Assembly: GCA_029240245.1 (NCBI GenBank)
Contig: JARBTJ010000024.1
Span: 1-56,445 of the forward strand
Length of the DNA stretch: 56,445 bases
DNA from: Herbinix sp.
GTDB lineage: Bacteria > Bacillota > Clostridia > Lachnospirales > Lachnospiraceae
Direction: 5' to 3'
Positions 27,659 to 37,103 of this stretch are shown here, piece after piece; the stretch's first letter is position 1, and each line of letters begins with the position of its first letter. The notes under the pieces were generated by a model, which did no database searches, was not told the origin of the DNA, and saw only the letters and a program-made list of their open reading frames with translations. The position numbers were made by a program, and so were the translations under genes.

Positions 27659-29416
27659 TTATTGTTGATATTGATTAATCCATTCCTGAAGGTATTCGTC
27701 AATAACACTAAACTGAGCAGGACCAATATCGAGCAGGAATTTGTGGAAATCTTTGATCTTAAAATGTTCACCAAGCTCTTTTTCGGCTTTTTCCCGTAAT
27801 TCCATAATTTCAAGATAGCCTACGGCATACGGGAGATAAATGGCAGGTTCTTCCAGAAGTGTACGATAGATAATCTCAGCAGTTTTGGTATCTCCGATTA
27901 GGTCAGAGATGTAATTAACCGTATCATTTTCTGTCCAGCCTTCATAATGAATACCAATATCAGCACGGGCATACATACATAAGATAACTACAGTATTGGT
28001 TTTCAAAAAAGCGGCGAGATTTTCATCAATCCCGGCAAGTTTGTAGGAGTACATCTCCACATACGTCGCCCAGCCCTCATCATACCCAAGAAAATTCATG
28101 ACATTACGGATGGGTGACGGATTTTGATTGCGGAAATAAACACATTGGTATAGATGTCCGGGATATCCCTCATGAGCGACAGTGGTATAAATCATGGATA
28201 ATGTTTTTGGGTCATTACCATTGATATAAATGTGGTTATTTTTATAATTATCAATCGGCGGAACCAGGTACATGGCCGGACTTAGGTAATCAGCGAGAGA
28301 TTCATGAACATACTTAATATCGCAGTTAACCTTTACTGTTTCGGGAAAATCCTTGGTGATATCCTTCTTTAAATCATTTATAATGTCTACCGGATCGGTA
28401 AGTGGAAAGGAAGTAAAGGACATATATTTATCCAAAAGTAATTTATCCGATATCGATAGCTTAGTGATATCAAAAATGCCGTCATTAATGGCATCATCCA
28501 GCATAGTGGCTATTTCCTCCATACTTCGGTCCGAACCTGTTTTGTAATTTGCCAGGCATTCATAATAAGCCTGACCTTCCGGATAATAGTAAAGCCCTGA
28601 GGAATTGGTACCGGTTCCTTTTAACTCAAGCAACACGTCAACTAACATTTCGTAAGCGGGAATTATTTTGTTAAGTACGGCTTCCTTATTAGCTTTTTTA
28701 TAATATTTGATTTCCTTATCGGATAAGCCGTCAAACTTAGATATTTTTTCATTAAAATATTCGATTAGGAAATTATCCTCCGGTGTCTTAATAAATGCTT
28801 CCATCTGATCCATAATGCGTTCTGCAACATCATCACTCATAAATAAACCCATTTTTGATTTCTCGCGCTCATACTGTATTATATCTTCAAAATAGTCATA
28901 GACACAGGAAAGCAGCTCAATATATTGGTCAATATCTTTTTTTTCATAAAAAGAGTATTCTGCCAACAAAATAGGTAATTGTGCCTGAATTCCTGTCGTT
29001 GGCCCGAGGCATTCATTATAATAAAGATAATTTCCGAAATTAATATCCCTCTCAAGATATTTCTTTAATATATGGTAGGTTAGCTGCTGTTTTGGGGTAA
29101 GCAGATCATAGTCATAGGTAATTAGCCTTTGCAAATAATTTTCCGATAGGGAAAGTCCTTCGTTCATACGTGCGACACTGTATTCACCCAGTGTGGTTTC
29201 CGTATACTCAATACCATAATCTTCGGGGCTTTCCAGAGAATAATTTAAGGATAAGGTATCCGATCGAACCTCACTTACAAATAGATCGTTCAAAAAGGAA
29301 TCAAAATTAGTCTGTTCCTGTTCCGATATGGGTATTTTTGTACATCCGGTATGAAATAACGCGATAAACAAGAACATGAGAGCGAAAAAAACAGATAGAT
29401 ACTTCTTTTTTGTCAT
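27659..29416 (-). CDS. DUF885-family lipoprotein, putative metallopeptidase
   Basis: The 585-residue protein has a lipoprotein signal (about 5-25, lipobox ALFHTGC) and a long helical body. The motif TVAHEGYPGHLYQ near residue 410 is the HEXXXGH-like signature of DUF885 proteins, thought to be zinc peptidases. The conserved EGWATYVE segment follows. It should be attached outside the membrane. Substrate is unknown. AGGAGGTTTTT precedes the ATG. Confidence 0.85.
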   Translation of the reverse strand: MTKKKYLSVFFALMFLFIALFHTGCTKIPISEQEQTNFDSFLNDLFVSEVRSDTLSLNYSLESPEDYGIEYTETTLGEYSVARMNEGLSLSENYLQRLITYDYDLLTPKQQLTYHILKKYLERDINFGNYLYYNECLGPTTGIQAQLPILLAEYSFYEKKDIDQYIELLSCVYDYFEDIIQYEREKSKMGLFMSDDVAERIMDQMEAFIKTPEDNFLIEYFNEKISKFDGLSDKEIKYYKKANKEAVLNKIIPAYEMLVDVLLELKGTGTNSSGLYYYPEGQAYYECLANYKTGSDRSMEEIATMLDDAINDGIFDITKLSISDKLLLDKYMSFTSFPLTDPVDIINDLKKDITKDFPETVKVNCDIKYVHESLADYLSPAMYLVPPIDNYKNNHIYINGNDPKTLSMIYTTVAHEGYPGHLYQCVYFRNQNPSPIRNVMNFLGYDEGWATYVEMYSYKLAGIDENLAAFLKTNTVVILCMYARADIGIHYEGWTENDTVNYISDLIGDTKTAEIIYRTLLEEPAIYLPYAVGYLEIMELREKAEKELGEHFKIKDFHKFLLDIGPAQFSVIDEYLQEWINQYQQ

Positions 29417-29720
29417 AAAAACCTCCTATAAAATAGTCACACACTTTTGTATGTCAAAGGTTTATTTTGGACTTGTTAAATTCTTTTAGTTAATTTATGT
29501 GTATTCGACAGGTCGTTAAGTAAGAAGTAGTAAGATGATTTATTATGGAATATAAATAAAAATCTTTTGTGATTCATTTCCAGACTCATTAAGCAGACAA
29601 ATGGTTAAGTTTTTCATTAAAACATCCGAAATAGTTAACATAAACTAAGGGCATCGAAGGAAGCTAAATTAACGGTATTTCTGCTTTATAACAGGTCACA
29701 CTACATGGACAGGGGTCGCT
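29417..29720. other. Divergent intergenic region without a firm feature
   Basis: This 304-base stretch separates the divergent DUF885 and DUF6240-like genes. It is AT-rich. TCCGAAAT near 29626 loosely resembles a sigma-D -10 element but lacks a properly spaced TAAA. I see no terminator, riboswitch or small ORF that I can support. Confidence 0.5.
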
Positions 29721-32700
29721 ATGGAATACGATATTTCGTTAAAACTGAATAAAGGAAAAGCCGCAGATTCACTACAGGAAAGTAATCAGAACTTCGAAGC
29801 GAATGATCAGGGCTTACATTCCCTAAAGACGGGACAGCAAATCAGTGGGCAGGTAGTTTCCGCGGAAGACGAGGTTATTATTAACTTTAGCGGATATACC
29901 ATTACTGCACCAAAGAGTAGTATTAAGGACGCAAAAGCGGGAGAGGAAAGACAGTTCGAAGTATTAAAGGTAACCAATAAAGAAATTGAACTAAAGGTAT
30001 TGCCAAAAGACGCGGGTACCATAGGACAATCAGAGGATACCTACATCACAGACCTGGAACAGAAAGAGTATAATCCATCCTTTCAGATTATGAAAAATCA
30101 GGAAAACCTATTGGGACAGAAGCAAACCGGGAAACAGGCACGAAAGGATAGGGAACTGTCGGAGATTAAAAATCATCTCGAACAGATCACCTTAAGATTT
30201 ACCGGGTCGGACTGTTATCTTTTGGAACAAGGGGGTTTCCCGGTGGAAAGCCTTACGATAGAAGAACTTGATTCAGCTTTAAACCGGATAAAACAAGCAG
30301 ATCCCAAAGGAGTAAAGAGTGGCATCGCGGGACCGAAGGCATTGACAGAGGAGAGCTTTTTGATACGGTTAAAATCTGAGAATTTGCCACCCACGACAGA
30401 AAATCTGCAAAAGATAACATCAGCACTTAAGCTTAGTTCTGTTACCACTGAAATGAATGACAGGACGATGAAATATTTGATCGCTAATGATATGGAACCG
30501 ACCATTGAAAATATATATAAAGCCTTTTACAGCGGAAATACGGGTAAACAGGAGGAAGTTTTCAGGCTTCCCAAGGAGGAATGGATAGAATTAAAGCAGC
30601 AGGCGGAGGGAGTACTACAAGCGTCCGGCTATGAGGTTAATGAAGAGAACTTAGAGACGGCCAGATGGCTGATCGAGAATAAGCTTCCATTAACAACAGA
30701 GACCCTGCGTGAGAAAAAAGAACTGGAGGAGTTAAAAGTTAAATCGAATCCGGACACGATCCTGGACCAGATTATAATGGGTATGAAAAGAGGCATTTCA
30801 CCGATGGATGTACCACTCACAGCACGGTCTGAAAAATCCTATGATAAATTAATCACAGACATTCACTCCGTTACCGAGGATACAGTGATCCAGGCGGCAA
30901 AGAATAATCCCGATATCACACTTCGGGATCTGATTCAATTGCAATCCGCGCAGCCGGCCCAAAGTCAAAGAGATAAGGCTAACGGGACCTCTGTTTTAGC
31001 GCAGAATCACAAGCCGGTTGACGAACTCTTCTATGAAGAAGCAGCCGCAACCGAGATGTCGGAAGTTGAGATACCTGCTTCTGACATTAATAAGGACGAA
31101 TATGAAACAATAAAGGCAAAAAGACAGCTGGAGGAAATAAGGCTTAAAATGACCACCGAGGCAGCCGCAAGACTAGAAAAAAAGGGCATTTCCGTAGAAA
31201 CAGAGCGACTTCAGAGGGTGGTGGAGGCCTTAAGGGAGCAGGAGAAAAGCTATTATCAGGGGCTTTTTCAGGAAGCCGGAGTAAAAGCGGACGGGCAGCA
31301 GCTTAAGCTTCTTACGGAAACCGTAGAAAGTATAAAGGAGTTAAAACTTGTTCCGAGTTATGTTCTGGGGGCTACACTGCAGGAGCGAAAGCTTCAGACC
31401 ATACCGGAGCTTGTCAAAGTAGGCAGCAGGCTTCAGACTGAGCTTATAAGAGCAGGGGAGGCCTATGAAACTTTAATGACAATTCCGAACAGAGAGTACG
31501 GTGATACCATACAGAAAGCATTTAAACATATGGATTCCTTATTAAATGAATTAGGAATCGATAACACAGAGCTTAATCAGAGGGCAGTCAGAATCTTAGG
31601 ATACAACAACATGGAAATTACTGAGGAAGCGATCAGCAGGGTGAAAGCCTACGACCTGGAAGTAACGGATTTGATTAGGAACATGCAACCTGCGGTTGTG
31701 GTCAGAATGATTAAGGAAGGCATTAATCCTCTTAATATGCCGATTGGAGAATTAAATAAAACCGTTGATCAAAAAAAGGATGAAATGGGCATTACCGCCG
31801 AGGAAAAATTCAGTACCTACTTAAGGAAGCTGGAAAAAACAGAAAACATTTCCGAGGAGGAGCGAAAAGCCTACATTGGGATTTACCGCCTTCTTTATAA
31901 TATTGAAAAATCCGATGGAGCTGCGCTGGGAGCAGTGGTAAAGGCCGGCAGGACAGTTACACTTGATTCACTGCTTACCGCGGTACGTACCGGAAAAAAG
32001 GGAAGGTTTCATTCGGTTGTTGATGATGAATTCGGAGCCTTAGAACAGCTCTCCCGTAAAGGCGAAACCATTACTGACCAGATTAATGCGGGATTTGCGT
32101 TATCGGGAGAAGCGGGTGCTGAAAACGTGCCGTCGAAGAAGGAAATGCTTTTTGAACAGACCGAATATGTAAGCCGATTATTAAAGCTTATGAAGGAGGA
32201 AATTACGCCGGACAAGCTAAATAGTGTAAACGAAAGCGTACAATCCGGGGCATTACCGGTGGGTCATCAGGAATCCGTTTTTGCACCACAATTATCTTCA
32301 AAAAAGGGCATATGGGATGCGCTTTCTGGTATACCGGTGGAGGAAATTTACGATAGGCTGAAACAGGTGGAGGAGGCAACCGCAGCAGAAGGTCAATTTT
32401 ATGAGGAAAAGGTAAGAGAAATAAGAGACTTGTTTAAGAACTGCGACCAGGCGGTTCGATTTTTGAATGAGTATAAAGTACCGGGAACTGCAGTGAATAT
32501 CATGATGGCTAACCACTTATTAACAAATGGGGAATCTCCGTTAAAAAGACTGATAAAGCAGCAAAGTGAAAAAGCCGTCGAAAATTCAGAAAACAGTGTT
32601 AAGGAAATCGAAAAACTTACCGATACATTAATCGACAGGAATTCCATCAACGAAACCTATGAGAATTTGGAAAAGGAAGCCAAGACTGCCATTGAACGTG

Positions 32701-33215
32701 CCTGTTCGGAGGAAATCATCGATTCGAAAAGACTTGCGGAGCTTAAAAGTATCGGAATGCAGATGACATTTTTAAGGACGCTTGCCAGCAGAGAATTTTA
32801 TCAGATACCGGTGGAGACCAAGGATGGCTTTACGAATATGAACCTTACGATTATCCGGGGATCAGAAAGTACAGGAAAGCTAGGCGCTACCATAATATCA
32901 AATCATTTGGGTAATGTCAGAGCAGAGATTTCTTTAAAAGACAAAACCATCAAAGGCTTCGTCAGCTGTGATAACAAGAATACGGTAGGGCAACTGCAGA
33001 AGCATTTCGGTGAAATTGAGCTTGTGGCAAAAGAGGAAGGTCTGGCGATAAAGCAGCTGGATTTTGGAATTCAAAAAAAGGGTAACGAAAGTTATAGTTA
33101 TCAAAGTACGGAGCATGGAGCAAATTCGATAAATCAGGATACGGAAAGAATTTTATATCGGATCGCGAAAGCACTGGTGGTAACAGTACGGTCTGCAGAA
33201 CTGGAGGCAGAATAG
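29721..33215 (+). CDS. Large DUF6240-like protein, FliK-like C-terminus
   Basis: The 1164-residue protein lies directly upstream of flagellin. Residues 30-95 form a small beta domain (GQQISGQVVSAEDEVIINFSG). The middle is almost entirely helical with recurring units of the type LP-T-ENL-A-L (for example LPPTTENLQKITSALKL, MEPTIENIYKAFYSG, LPLTTETLREKKELEEL, ISVETERLQRVVEAL). The last 130 residues (VETKDGFTNMNLTII to GNVRAEISLKDKTIKGF) resemble the C-terminal domain of FliK hook-length proteins. I recall such proteins as DUF6240 in Lachnospiraceae. A hook-length or export-control role is inference from position and fold-like similarity. The ribosome binding site is weak (CAGGGG). Confidence 0.8.
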   Translation: MEYDISLKLNKGKAADSLQESNQNFEANDQGLHSLKTGQQISGQVVSAEDEVIINFSGYTITAPKSSIKDAKAGEERQFEVLKVTNKEIELKVLPKDAGTIGQSEDTYITDLEQKEYNPSFQIMKNQENLLGQKQTGKQARKDRELSEIKNHLEQITLRFTGSDCYLLEQGGFPVESLTIEELDSALNRIKQADPKGVKSGIAGPKALTEESFLIRLKSENLPPTTENLQKITSALKLSSVTTEMNDRTMKYLIANDMEPTIENIYKAFYSGNTGKQEEVFRLPKEEWIELKQQAEGVLQASGYEVNEENLETARWLIENKLPLTTETLREKKELEELKVKSNPDTILDQIIMGMKRGISPMDVPLTARSEKSYDKLITDIHSVTEDTVIQAAKNNPDITLRDLIQLQSAQPAQSQRDKANGTSVLAQNHKPVDELFYEEAAATEMSEVEIPASDINKDEYETIKAKRQLEEIRLKMTTEAAARLEKKGISVETERLQRVVEALREQEKSYYQGLFQEAGVKADGQQLKLLTETVESIKELKLVPSYVLGATLQERKLQTIPELVKVGSRLQTELIRAGEAYETLMTIPNREYGDTIQKAFKHMDSLLNELGIDNTELNQRAVRILGYNNMEITEEAISRVKAYDLEVTDLIRNMQPAVVVRMIKEGINPLNMPIGELNKTVDQKKDEMGITAEEKFSTYLRKLEKTENISEEERKAYIGIYRLLYNIEKSDGAALGAVVKAGRTVTLDSLLTAVRTGKKGRFHSVVDDEFGALEQLSRKGETITDQINAGFALSGEAGAENVPSKKEMLFEQTEYVSRLLKLMKEEITPDKLNSVNESVQSGALPVGHQESVFAPQLSSKKGIWDALSGIPVEEIYDRLKQVEEATAAEGQFYEEKVREIRDLFKNCDQAVRFLNEYKVPGTAVNIMMANHLLTNGESPLKRLIKQQSEKAVENSENSVKEIEKLTDTLIDRNSINETYENLEKEAKTAIERACSEEIIDSKRLAELKSIGMQMTFLRTLASREFYQIPVETKDGFTNMNLTIIRGSESTGKLGATIISNHLGNVRAEISLKDKTIKGFVSCDNKNTVGQLQKHFGEIELVAKEEGLAIKQLDFGIQKKGNESYSYQSTEHGANSINQDTERILYRIAKALVVTVRSAELEAE

Positions 33216-33242
33216 TAAATGCTGTACAATAAAATAATTCGG

Positions 33243-33254
33243 CTACATGGATGT
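33243..33254 (+). promoter_or_regulatory. CsrA-site-like element in the flagellin leader
   Basis: CTACATGGATGT lies 94 bases upstream of the flagellin start and matches 10 of 12 positions of the published CsrA SELEX consensus RUACARGGAUGU. Two further GGA motifs (near 33305-33317) and the AAAGGA ribosome binding site follow. In B. subtilis CsrA represses hag through leader GGA motifs. No csrA gene is in the window, so the role here is inferred. A near-match to a sigma-D -10 (GCTGATAT, 33256-33263) directly follows but lacks a TAAA at the right distance. Confidence 0.4.
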
Positions 33255-33347
33255 TGCTGATATGAATTAAATTAAATAGATAACCTGGCGAACCATCAGT
33301 TCATGGAGGGAGATGGATGCAAGACAGAAAGGAAACGGTGAAATGTA

Positions 33348-34898
33348 ATGAGAATTAACCATAATATTTCGGCTTTAAAAGCCAACAACCAATTATCCAG
33401 AACGAACAATTTATTAGACTCAAGTTTAGAGAAATTATCTTCCGGTTTTCGAATTAACAGTGCTGCAGATGATTCTGCAGGCCTTGCAATTTCAGAAAAA
33501 ATGAGAACACAGATTTCCGGTCTGGACCAAGCAACAAGAAATGCTTCTGACGGTATTTCCGTAATTCAGACAGCGGAAGGAGCCTTGGTTGAAGTTGAAT
33601 CTATGCTTCAGAGAATGAGGGAGCTGGCAGTTCAATCCGCTAACGGTACCTATACTACCGAGGACCGTGTGGCAATTCAGGCTGAAATTGATCAGTTAAA
33701 TGAAGAGATAACAAGAATTTCCGAGACAACCGAATTCAATACCATGACTCTGCTCGATGGTAATATCGATAGAAAATCCTATTCCAGTAACAATAAGGTA
33801 GGCCTGGTATCTTTATCCGATACGGTTGCGGTAGGCAGCTACAGCCTGACCGTGAATCAGGATGCAAGACAGGCTGTTGTTGTAGGCCTTGGAACTTCAT
33901 TTGCAACTACCCCTCAGCAAAGAAAGATTGATGGGACTGAGACCGGAACCGTGAATGTTAACGGTGAAGAGGTTACCGTAAATAAGAATGATACTGTAGA
34001 TGAGGTTTTCCAGAAAATCAGAGATGCCTGCGATAATGTAGATGTTAATGTATTTGCAGTGGCAGCAGCTGGAGCACCCTCCACTACAGCTAATCTTGAT
34101 TTGGGTGGTTACACCAGCAAGCAATTAGCAAACGGAGACAAGCTGGTATTCGTATCCAGGGATTATGGTTCCAAAGAAAAGATTGATATCTATTGCGATA
34201 ATCCGAAATTATGTACCATACTGGGATTAACGATAAATGGAGCGAATGCGACCGGTATCGATGCAAAGGCTACCTTAGCCATTAATACACCGACTTCTAA
34301 ATTTAACAATACAGCGACTGTTTCAGTTTCCGGTAATCAGGTATCCGTAACAGACCGCAATGATTTTAAAATGGTATTTGAAATAAGTCCGGGTACTGTA
34401 CAGACGGCATTTGATGATTTAACCGTCGGTCAGACAATGGCTGATTTGACCGCACCGGGCGGTGGTACGCCACAACCGGTAACGATGACCGTCCTGGACG
34501 CAGGTCCGATGGATTTACAGATCGGAGCCAATGAAGGTCAGACGATGGCGGTTCGCATTCCTAAGGTTACTCCGCAGACCTTGGGTGTTGATAAAATTAA
34601 TATCGGTACAGCAGCCGGAGCACAGGAAGCTATCGGCTTATTGGATACGGCTATTAACACGGTTTCCGCCATCCGTTCCAAACTGGGTGCATATCAGAAC
34701 CGTTTAGAGCATTCCATTTCCAACCTGGATGTAACCTCCGAGAACATGACCGAATCCTTATCCCGTATTGAAGATGTGGATATGGCGGAGGAGATGGCAG
34801 AATATACTCAGAAAAACGTACTTGCTCAGGCCGGCACTTCCATGCTTGCCCAAGCAAATCAAAGGCCTCAGACAATTTTATCCCTACTCCAGCAGTAA
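33348..34898 (+). CDS. hag: Flagellin
   Basis: The 516-residue filament subunit has conserved D0/D1 helices at the N-terminus ([38 protein letters not shown], about 1-140) and the C-terminus ([15 protein letters not shown] to [15 protein letters not shown], about 440-516). The middle 300 residues are variable and carry beta-rich surface domains. AAAGGAAACGGTGAA precedes the ATG. The gene is followed by a FliS-like chaperone gene, the usual partner for export of flagellin. No other flagellar structural genes are in the window. Confidence 0.97.
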   Translation: MRINHNISALKANNQLSRTNNLLDSSLEKLSSGFRINSAADDSAGLAISEKMRTQISGLDQATRNASDGISVIQTAEGALVEVESMLQRMRELAVQSANGTYTTEDRVAIQAEIDQLNEEITRISETTEFNTMTLLDGNIDRKSYSSNNKVGLVSLSDTVAVGSYSLTVNQDARQAVVVGLGTSFATTPQQRKIDGTETGTVNVNGEEVTVNKNDTVDEVFQKIRDACDNVDVNVFAVAAAGAPSTTANLDLGGYTSKQLANGDKLVFVSRDYGSKEKIDIYCDNPKLCTILGLTINGANATGIDAKATLAINTPTSKFNNTATVSVSGNQVSVTDRNDFKMVFEISPGTVQTAFDDLTVGQTMADLTAPGGGTPQPVTMTVLDAGPMDLQIGANEGQTMAVRIPKVTPQTLGVDKINIGTAAGAQEAIGLLDTAINTVSAIRSKLGAYQNRLEHSISNLDVTSENMTESLSRIEDVDMAEEMAEYTQKNVLAQAGTSMLAQANQRPQTILSLLQQ

Positions 34899-34976
34899 AT
34901 AAAAATTGGAGCGATTTACTCAATTAATTTGATACGATGAAGGAAGATAGGATTGTCCCATTGGAGGTAATATTAT

Positions 34977-35456
34977 ATGAATAAAGAATCGATTCAGACC
35001 TTTACTGCAAGGATTACTCAGGCCTCGAAAAGTGAACTGATTGTAATCCTGTATGAAATGATTTTATCCGAGTTGCAGGAAGCAAGAAGAGCATATGAGA
35101 CAGGCGATTTCATTATTTTTGATAAAGAGCTTAAGAAAGCACATAAATTCGTAAACGAATTGATTGTACCTCTGGATTATAAATATGCGGTATCATATGA
35201 TCTGTTAACCCTTTATCTTTATGTGAATAAAAGGATTATTACAGCAATCATCAAGAAAAATCCGATTTCTTTAGATAGTGCGGAGTCGGTTTTACATAAA
35301 CTTCTGAACGGGTTTGTGGGTGTCAGCAAAGCTGATACCAGCGGTCCGGTAATGCGTAACACGCAGCAGCTCTACGCGGGCTTAACCTACGGTAAGGGAA
35401 AACTCAATGAAACTTACATCAATCCTGACAACAGGAACCGCGGGTTTATTGCATAA
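34977..35456 (+). CDS. fliS: FliS-like flagellin export chaperone
   Basis: The 159-residue helical protein opens like FliS (QASKSELIVILYEMILSELQEARRAYETGDF). It continues with the expected helices, including AHKFVNELIVPLDYKYAVSYDLLTLYLYVNKR. About 30 residues at the C-terminus extend beyond the usual FliS length. FliS binds the flagellin C-terminus and keeps it export-competent. GGAGGTAATATT precedes the ATG, 78 bases after the flagellin stop, so it is probably co-transcribed. Confidence 0.85.
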   Translation: MNKESIQTFTARITQASKSELIVILYEMILSELQEARRAYETGDFIIFDKELKKAHKFVNELIVPLDYKYAVSYDLLTLYLYVNKRIITAIIKKNPISLDSAESVLHKLLNGFVGVSKADTSGPVMRNTQQLYAGLTYGKGKLNETYINPDNRNRGFIA

Positions 35457-35494
35457 AAGCCACATCTACGAAAGATAAGGCATGAAAGTGCGTA

Positions 35495-35918
35495 AAAGTT
35501 CAAAGGAATTGTAATATACTAAGGATTTGGAAAGTACTAAGGATTTGTAAGGCACAAAGGAATTAGAAAGTACGAAGGATTTGGAAAAACAAAGGATTCG
35601 TAAAGTACGAAGGATTTGGAAAGAACGTAGGATTTGTAAGGTACAAAGGAATTAGAAAGTACTAAGGATTTGGAAAAAACAAAGGATTAGTAAAGTACGA
35701 AGGATTTGTAAGGTACAAAGGATTTGGGAAGTACGAAGGATTTGTAAAGTACATAGGAATTGGAAAGTACAAAGGATATGTAAAGTACAATTTGGATATC
35801 ACTAGGATATGCAAAGTACAAAGGAATTGTAATGTACAAGAACTTGGATATCACAAAGGATATGTAAAGTACAATAGAAGTGTAATGTACATAGGAACCG
35901 TACAGTACGAAAGATAAT
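35495..35918 (+). repeat. Array of about 22 degenerate 18-bp GGA repeats downstream of fliS
   Basis: The unit is AAAGTACRAAGGATTTGK (18 bases), repeated head to tail with small changes. It includes two units lengthened by an inserted TTGGATATCAC-type segment (near 35789-35799 and 35843-35853). A 76-base block at about 35541 recurs nearly intact at about 35631, so groups of five units were also duplicated. Almost every unit keeps GGA, about 22 GGA motifs in 424 bases. The array starts 38 bases after the fliS stop and ends 49 bases before a terminator, so it is probably the 3' untranslated part of the flagellin-fliS transcript. It has stops in all plus frames. The minus-strand 91-codon ORF across it is only the repeat read in register. 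Confidence 0.92.
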
Positions 35919-35966
35919 CCAAGAAATACCAAAGAGATAGTACCAAGGAAGTAAAGTAACATAATC

Positions 35967-36040
35967 AGGCTGTCCTATATACCTTTATAACTCATCGGCG
36001 AAGCCGATGCTTATTGAAGGAAATGGGACAGCCTTTATTT
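35967..36040. terminator. Composite terminator of the flagellin-fliS-repeat transcript
   Basis: AGGCTGTCC (35967-35975) pairs with GGACAGCCT (36026-36034) and is followed by TTATTTATA. Inside the loop a second perfect hairpin, CATCGGC-GAA-GCCGATG (35993-36009), is present. It lies between the repeat array and the convergent yaaL gene and can serve both. Confidence 0.85.
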
Positions 36041-36093
36041 ATAGGTTCGTAATAAGGTTGTTTATAAGGTGATCTTTACCGAGTTTAAAAATA

Positions 36094-36309
36094 TTAGCAA
36101 TAATTTTTCTCAGAAGCCTTTGCTTGTTTTAAAAGGAATCTGTATCTGTTCTGTACGGCGTTCATCTCATAGATGCAGCTGTCAATTAGATCCGGGTCAA
36201 CGACATTTTCAAAGTTAGAATATGCTGCTTCCATAGCAATTTTCGTTTTATTTATCTCTTTTAATAACATATCATCCTGTGGATGCTTCTTTTTCGCAAA
36301 CAAACGCAT
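36094..36309 (-). CDS. yaaL: YaaL-like DUF2508 protein
   Basis: The 71-residue, mostly helical protein has the DUF2508 pattern DPDLIDSCIYEMNAVQNRYRFLLKQAK. AAGGAGG precedes its ATG. In Bacillus and many Clostridia yaaL lies beside bofA. Here the two are divergent, separated by 140 bases, which supports both assignments. Function is unknown. Confidence 0.85.
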   Translation of the reverse strand: MRLFAKKKHPQDDMLLKEINKTKIAMEAAYSNFENVVDPDLIDSCIYEMNAVQNRYRFLLKQAKASEKNYC

Positions 36310-36448
36310 GTCTTAATGAATCCTCCTTACTTTATCTCAATTTTACTATAGTATAGTCAAACTTTTATCCTATTATTCTATAATTTAGAATAAAATGGAT
36401 AATACGGTATATATATGTAATAGGTTGTATCAAAAATAGGAGGATAAT

Positions 36449-36724
36449 ATGGATCCGATCAATATAATTTTAATAGCAATTATTGTAATCTGCATCATTT
36501 TTATAGGAGTATGTCTTATCAAGCGCAGGCCGGATCTGATTGTTGACTTTTTACTGCGCTCTGTTATTGGAACAGCAGGAATTTACCTACTGGATTTAAT
36601 TCTAAAAAGCAGGGGGTATAATATCAATGTTGGAATTAACGGGGCGACCGTACTGGCGAACGGACTTTTAGGACTGCCAGGATTTATTCTGCTTTATGGC
36701 TTAGCCTTTTATTATTCATTCTAG
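36449..36724 (+). CDS. bofA: BofA-family pro-sigma-K processing inhibitor
   Basis: The 91-residue membrane protein has two or three helices (about 4-24, 36-50, 68-88). The BofA signature VGINGATVLANGLLGLPGFILLYG is at the C-terminus. BofA inhibits SpoIVFB-dependent pro-sigma-K cleavage in Bacillus spores; homologues persist in Clostridia where the pathway differs. Its presence suggests a spore-forming lineage. AGGAGG lies just upstream of the ATG. Confidence 0.9.
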   Translation: MDPINIILIAIIVICIIFIGVCLIKRRPDLIVDFLLRSVIGTAGIYLLDLILKSRGYNINVGINGATVLANGLLGLPGFILLYGLAFYYSF

Positions 36725-36804
36725 ATTTTTTTATGCAAAGCGACAAATTACTACATAATAATTGTTAAAAAGTACCAAATATCATTAAATTTCGAGCAAT
36801 TTGA

Positions 36805-36833
36805 TTGACAGACAAATTCATCTATTGTATTAT
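36805..36833 (+). promoter_or_regulatory. Promoter upstream of the Tad pilus operon
   Basis: TTGACA (36805-36810), 17 bases, TATTAT (36828-36833). Transcription from here would give a leader of about 260 bases before the TadZ-like gene. The leader is AT-rich and shows no riboswitch that I recognise; a GTG mini-ORF at 36929 lacks ribosome-binding-site spacing. Confidence 0.75.
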
Positions 36834-37103
36834 TAGTGCATGTAAATAATTACTAATAATTACTATTAACTAACATAAATATTTACATAATTGTAGTGGA
36901 CAAGTCTTAATATCATTTTCATTAAGGAGTGAAGAAAAGGAGCAACCGAAAATATACATGGTACCATATCATGATATTTTCTATGTGGAAATCATGTTTT
37001 GATCTATTATAAAATCACTTCTGTATTATCTAAGTAATTCAATTTTCTATCTTTCATTCTGAATATATTCCCCAATATAATTCAAATTCAGGAGGTACAG
37101 CAA

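Noticed and set aside
29430-29457. Minus-strand promoter TTGACA-16-TATTTT for the DUF885 gene
   Set aside because: Transcription would start inside the ribosome binding site, leaving almost no leader; probably chance in AT-rich DNA.
35495-35918. CRISPR array
   Set aside because: The 18-base units are contiguous and degenerate, with no unique spacers and no cas genes nearby.
35687-35962. Minus-strand 91-codon ORF with repeating hexapeptides (SFVLYK type)
   Set aside because: It is the 18-base repeat read in register; 18 is a multiple of 3, so a long frame arises automatically. No ribosome binding site is present, and the array sits in the 3' UTR of the opposite strand.
36929-37012. 27-codon GTG ORF in the leader of the Tad operon
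   Set aside because: The AGGAG motif directly abuts the start codon with no spacing, and the peptide resembles nothing known.
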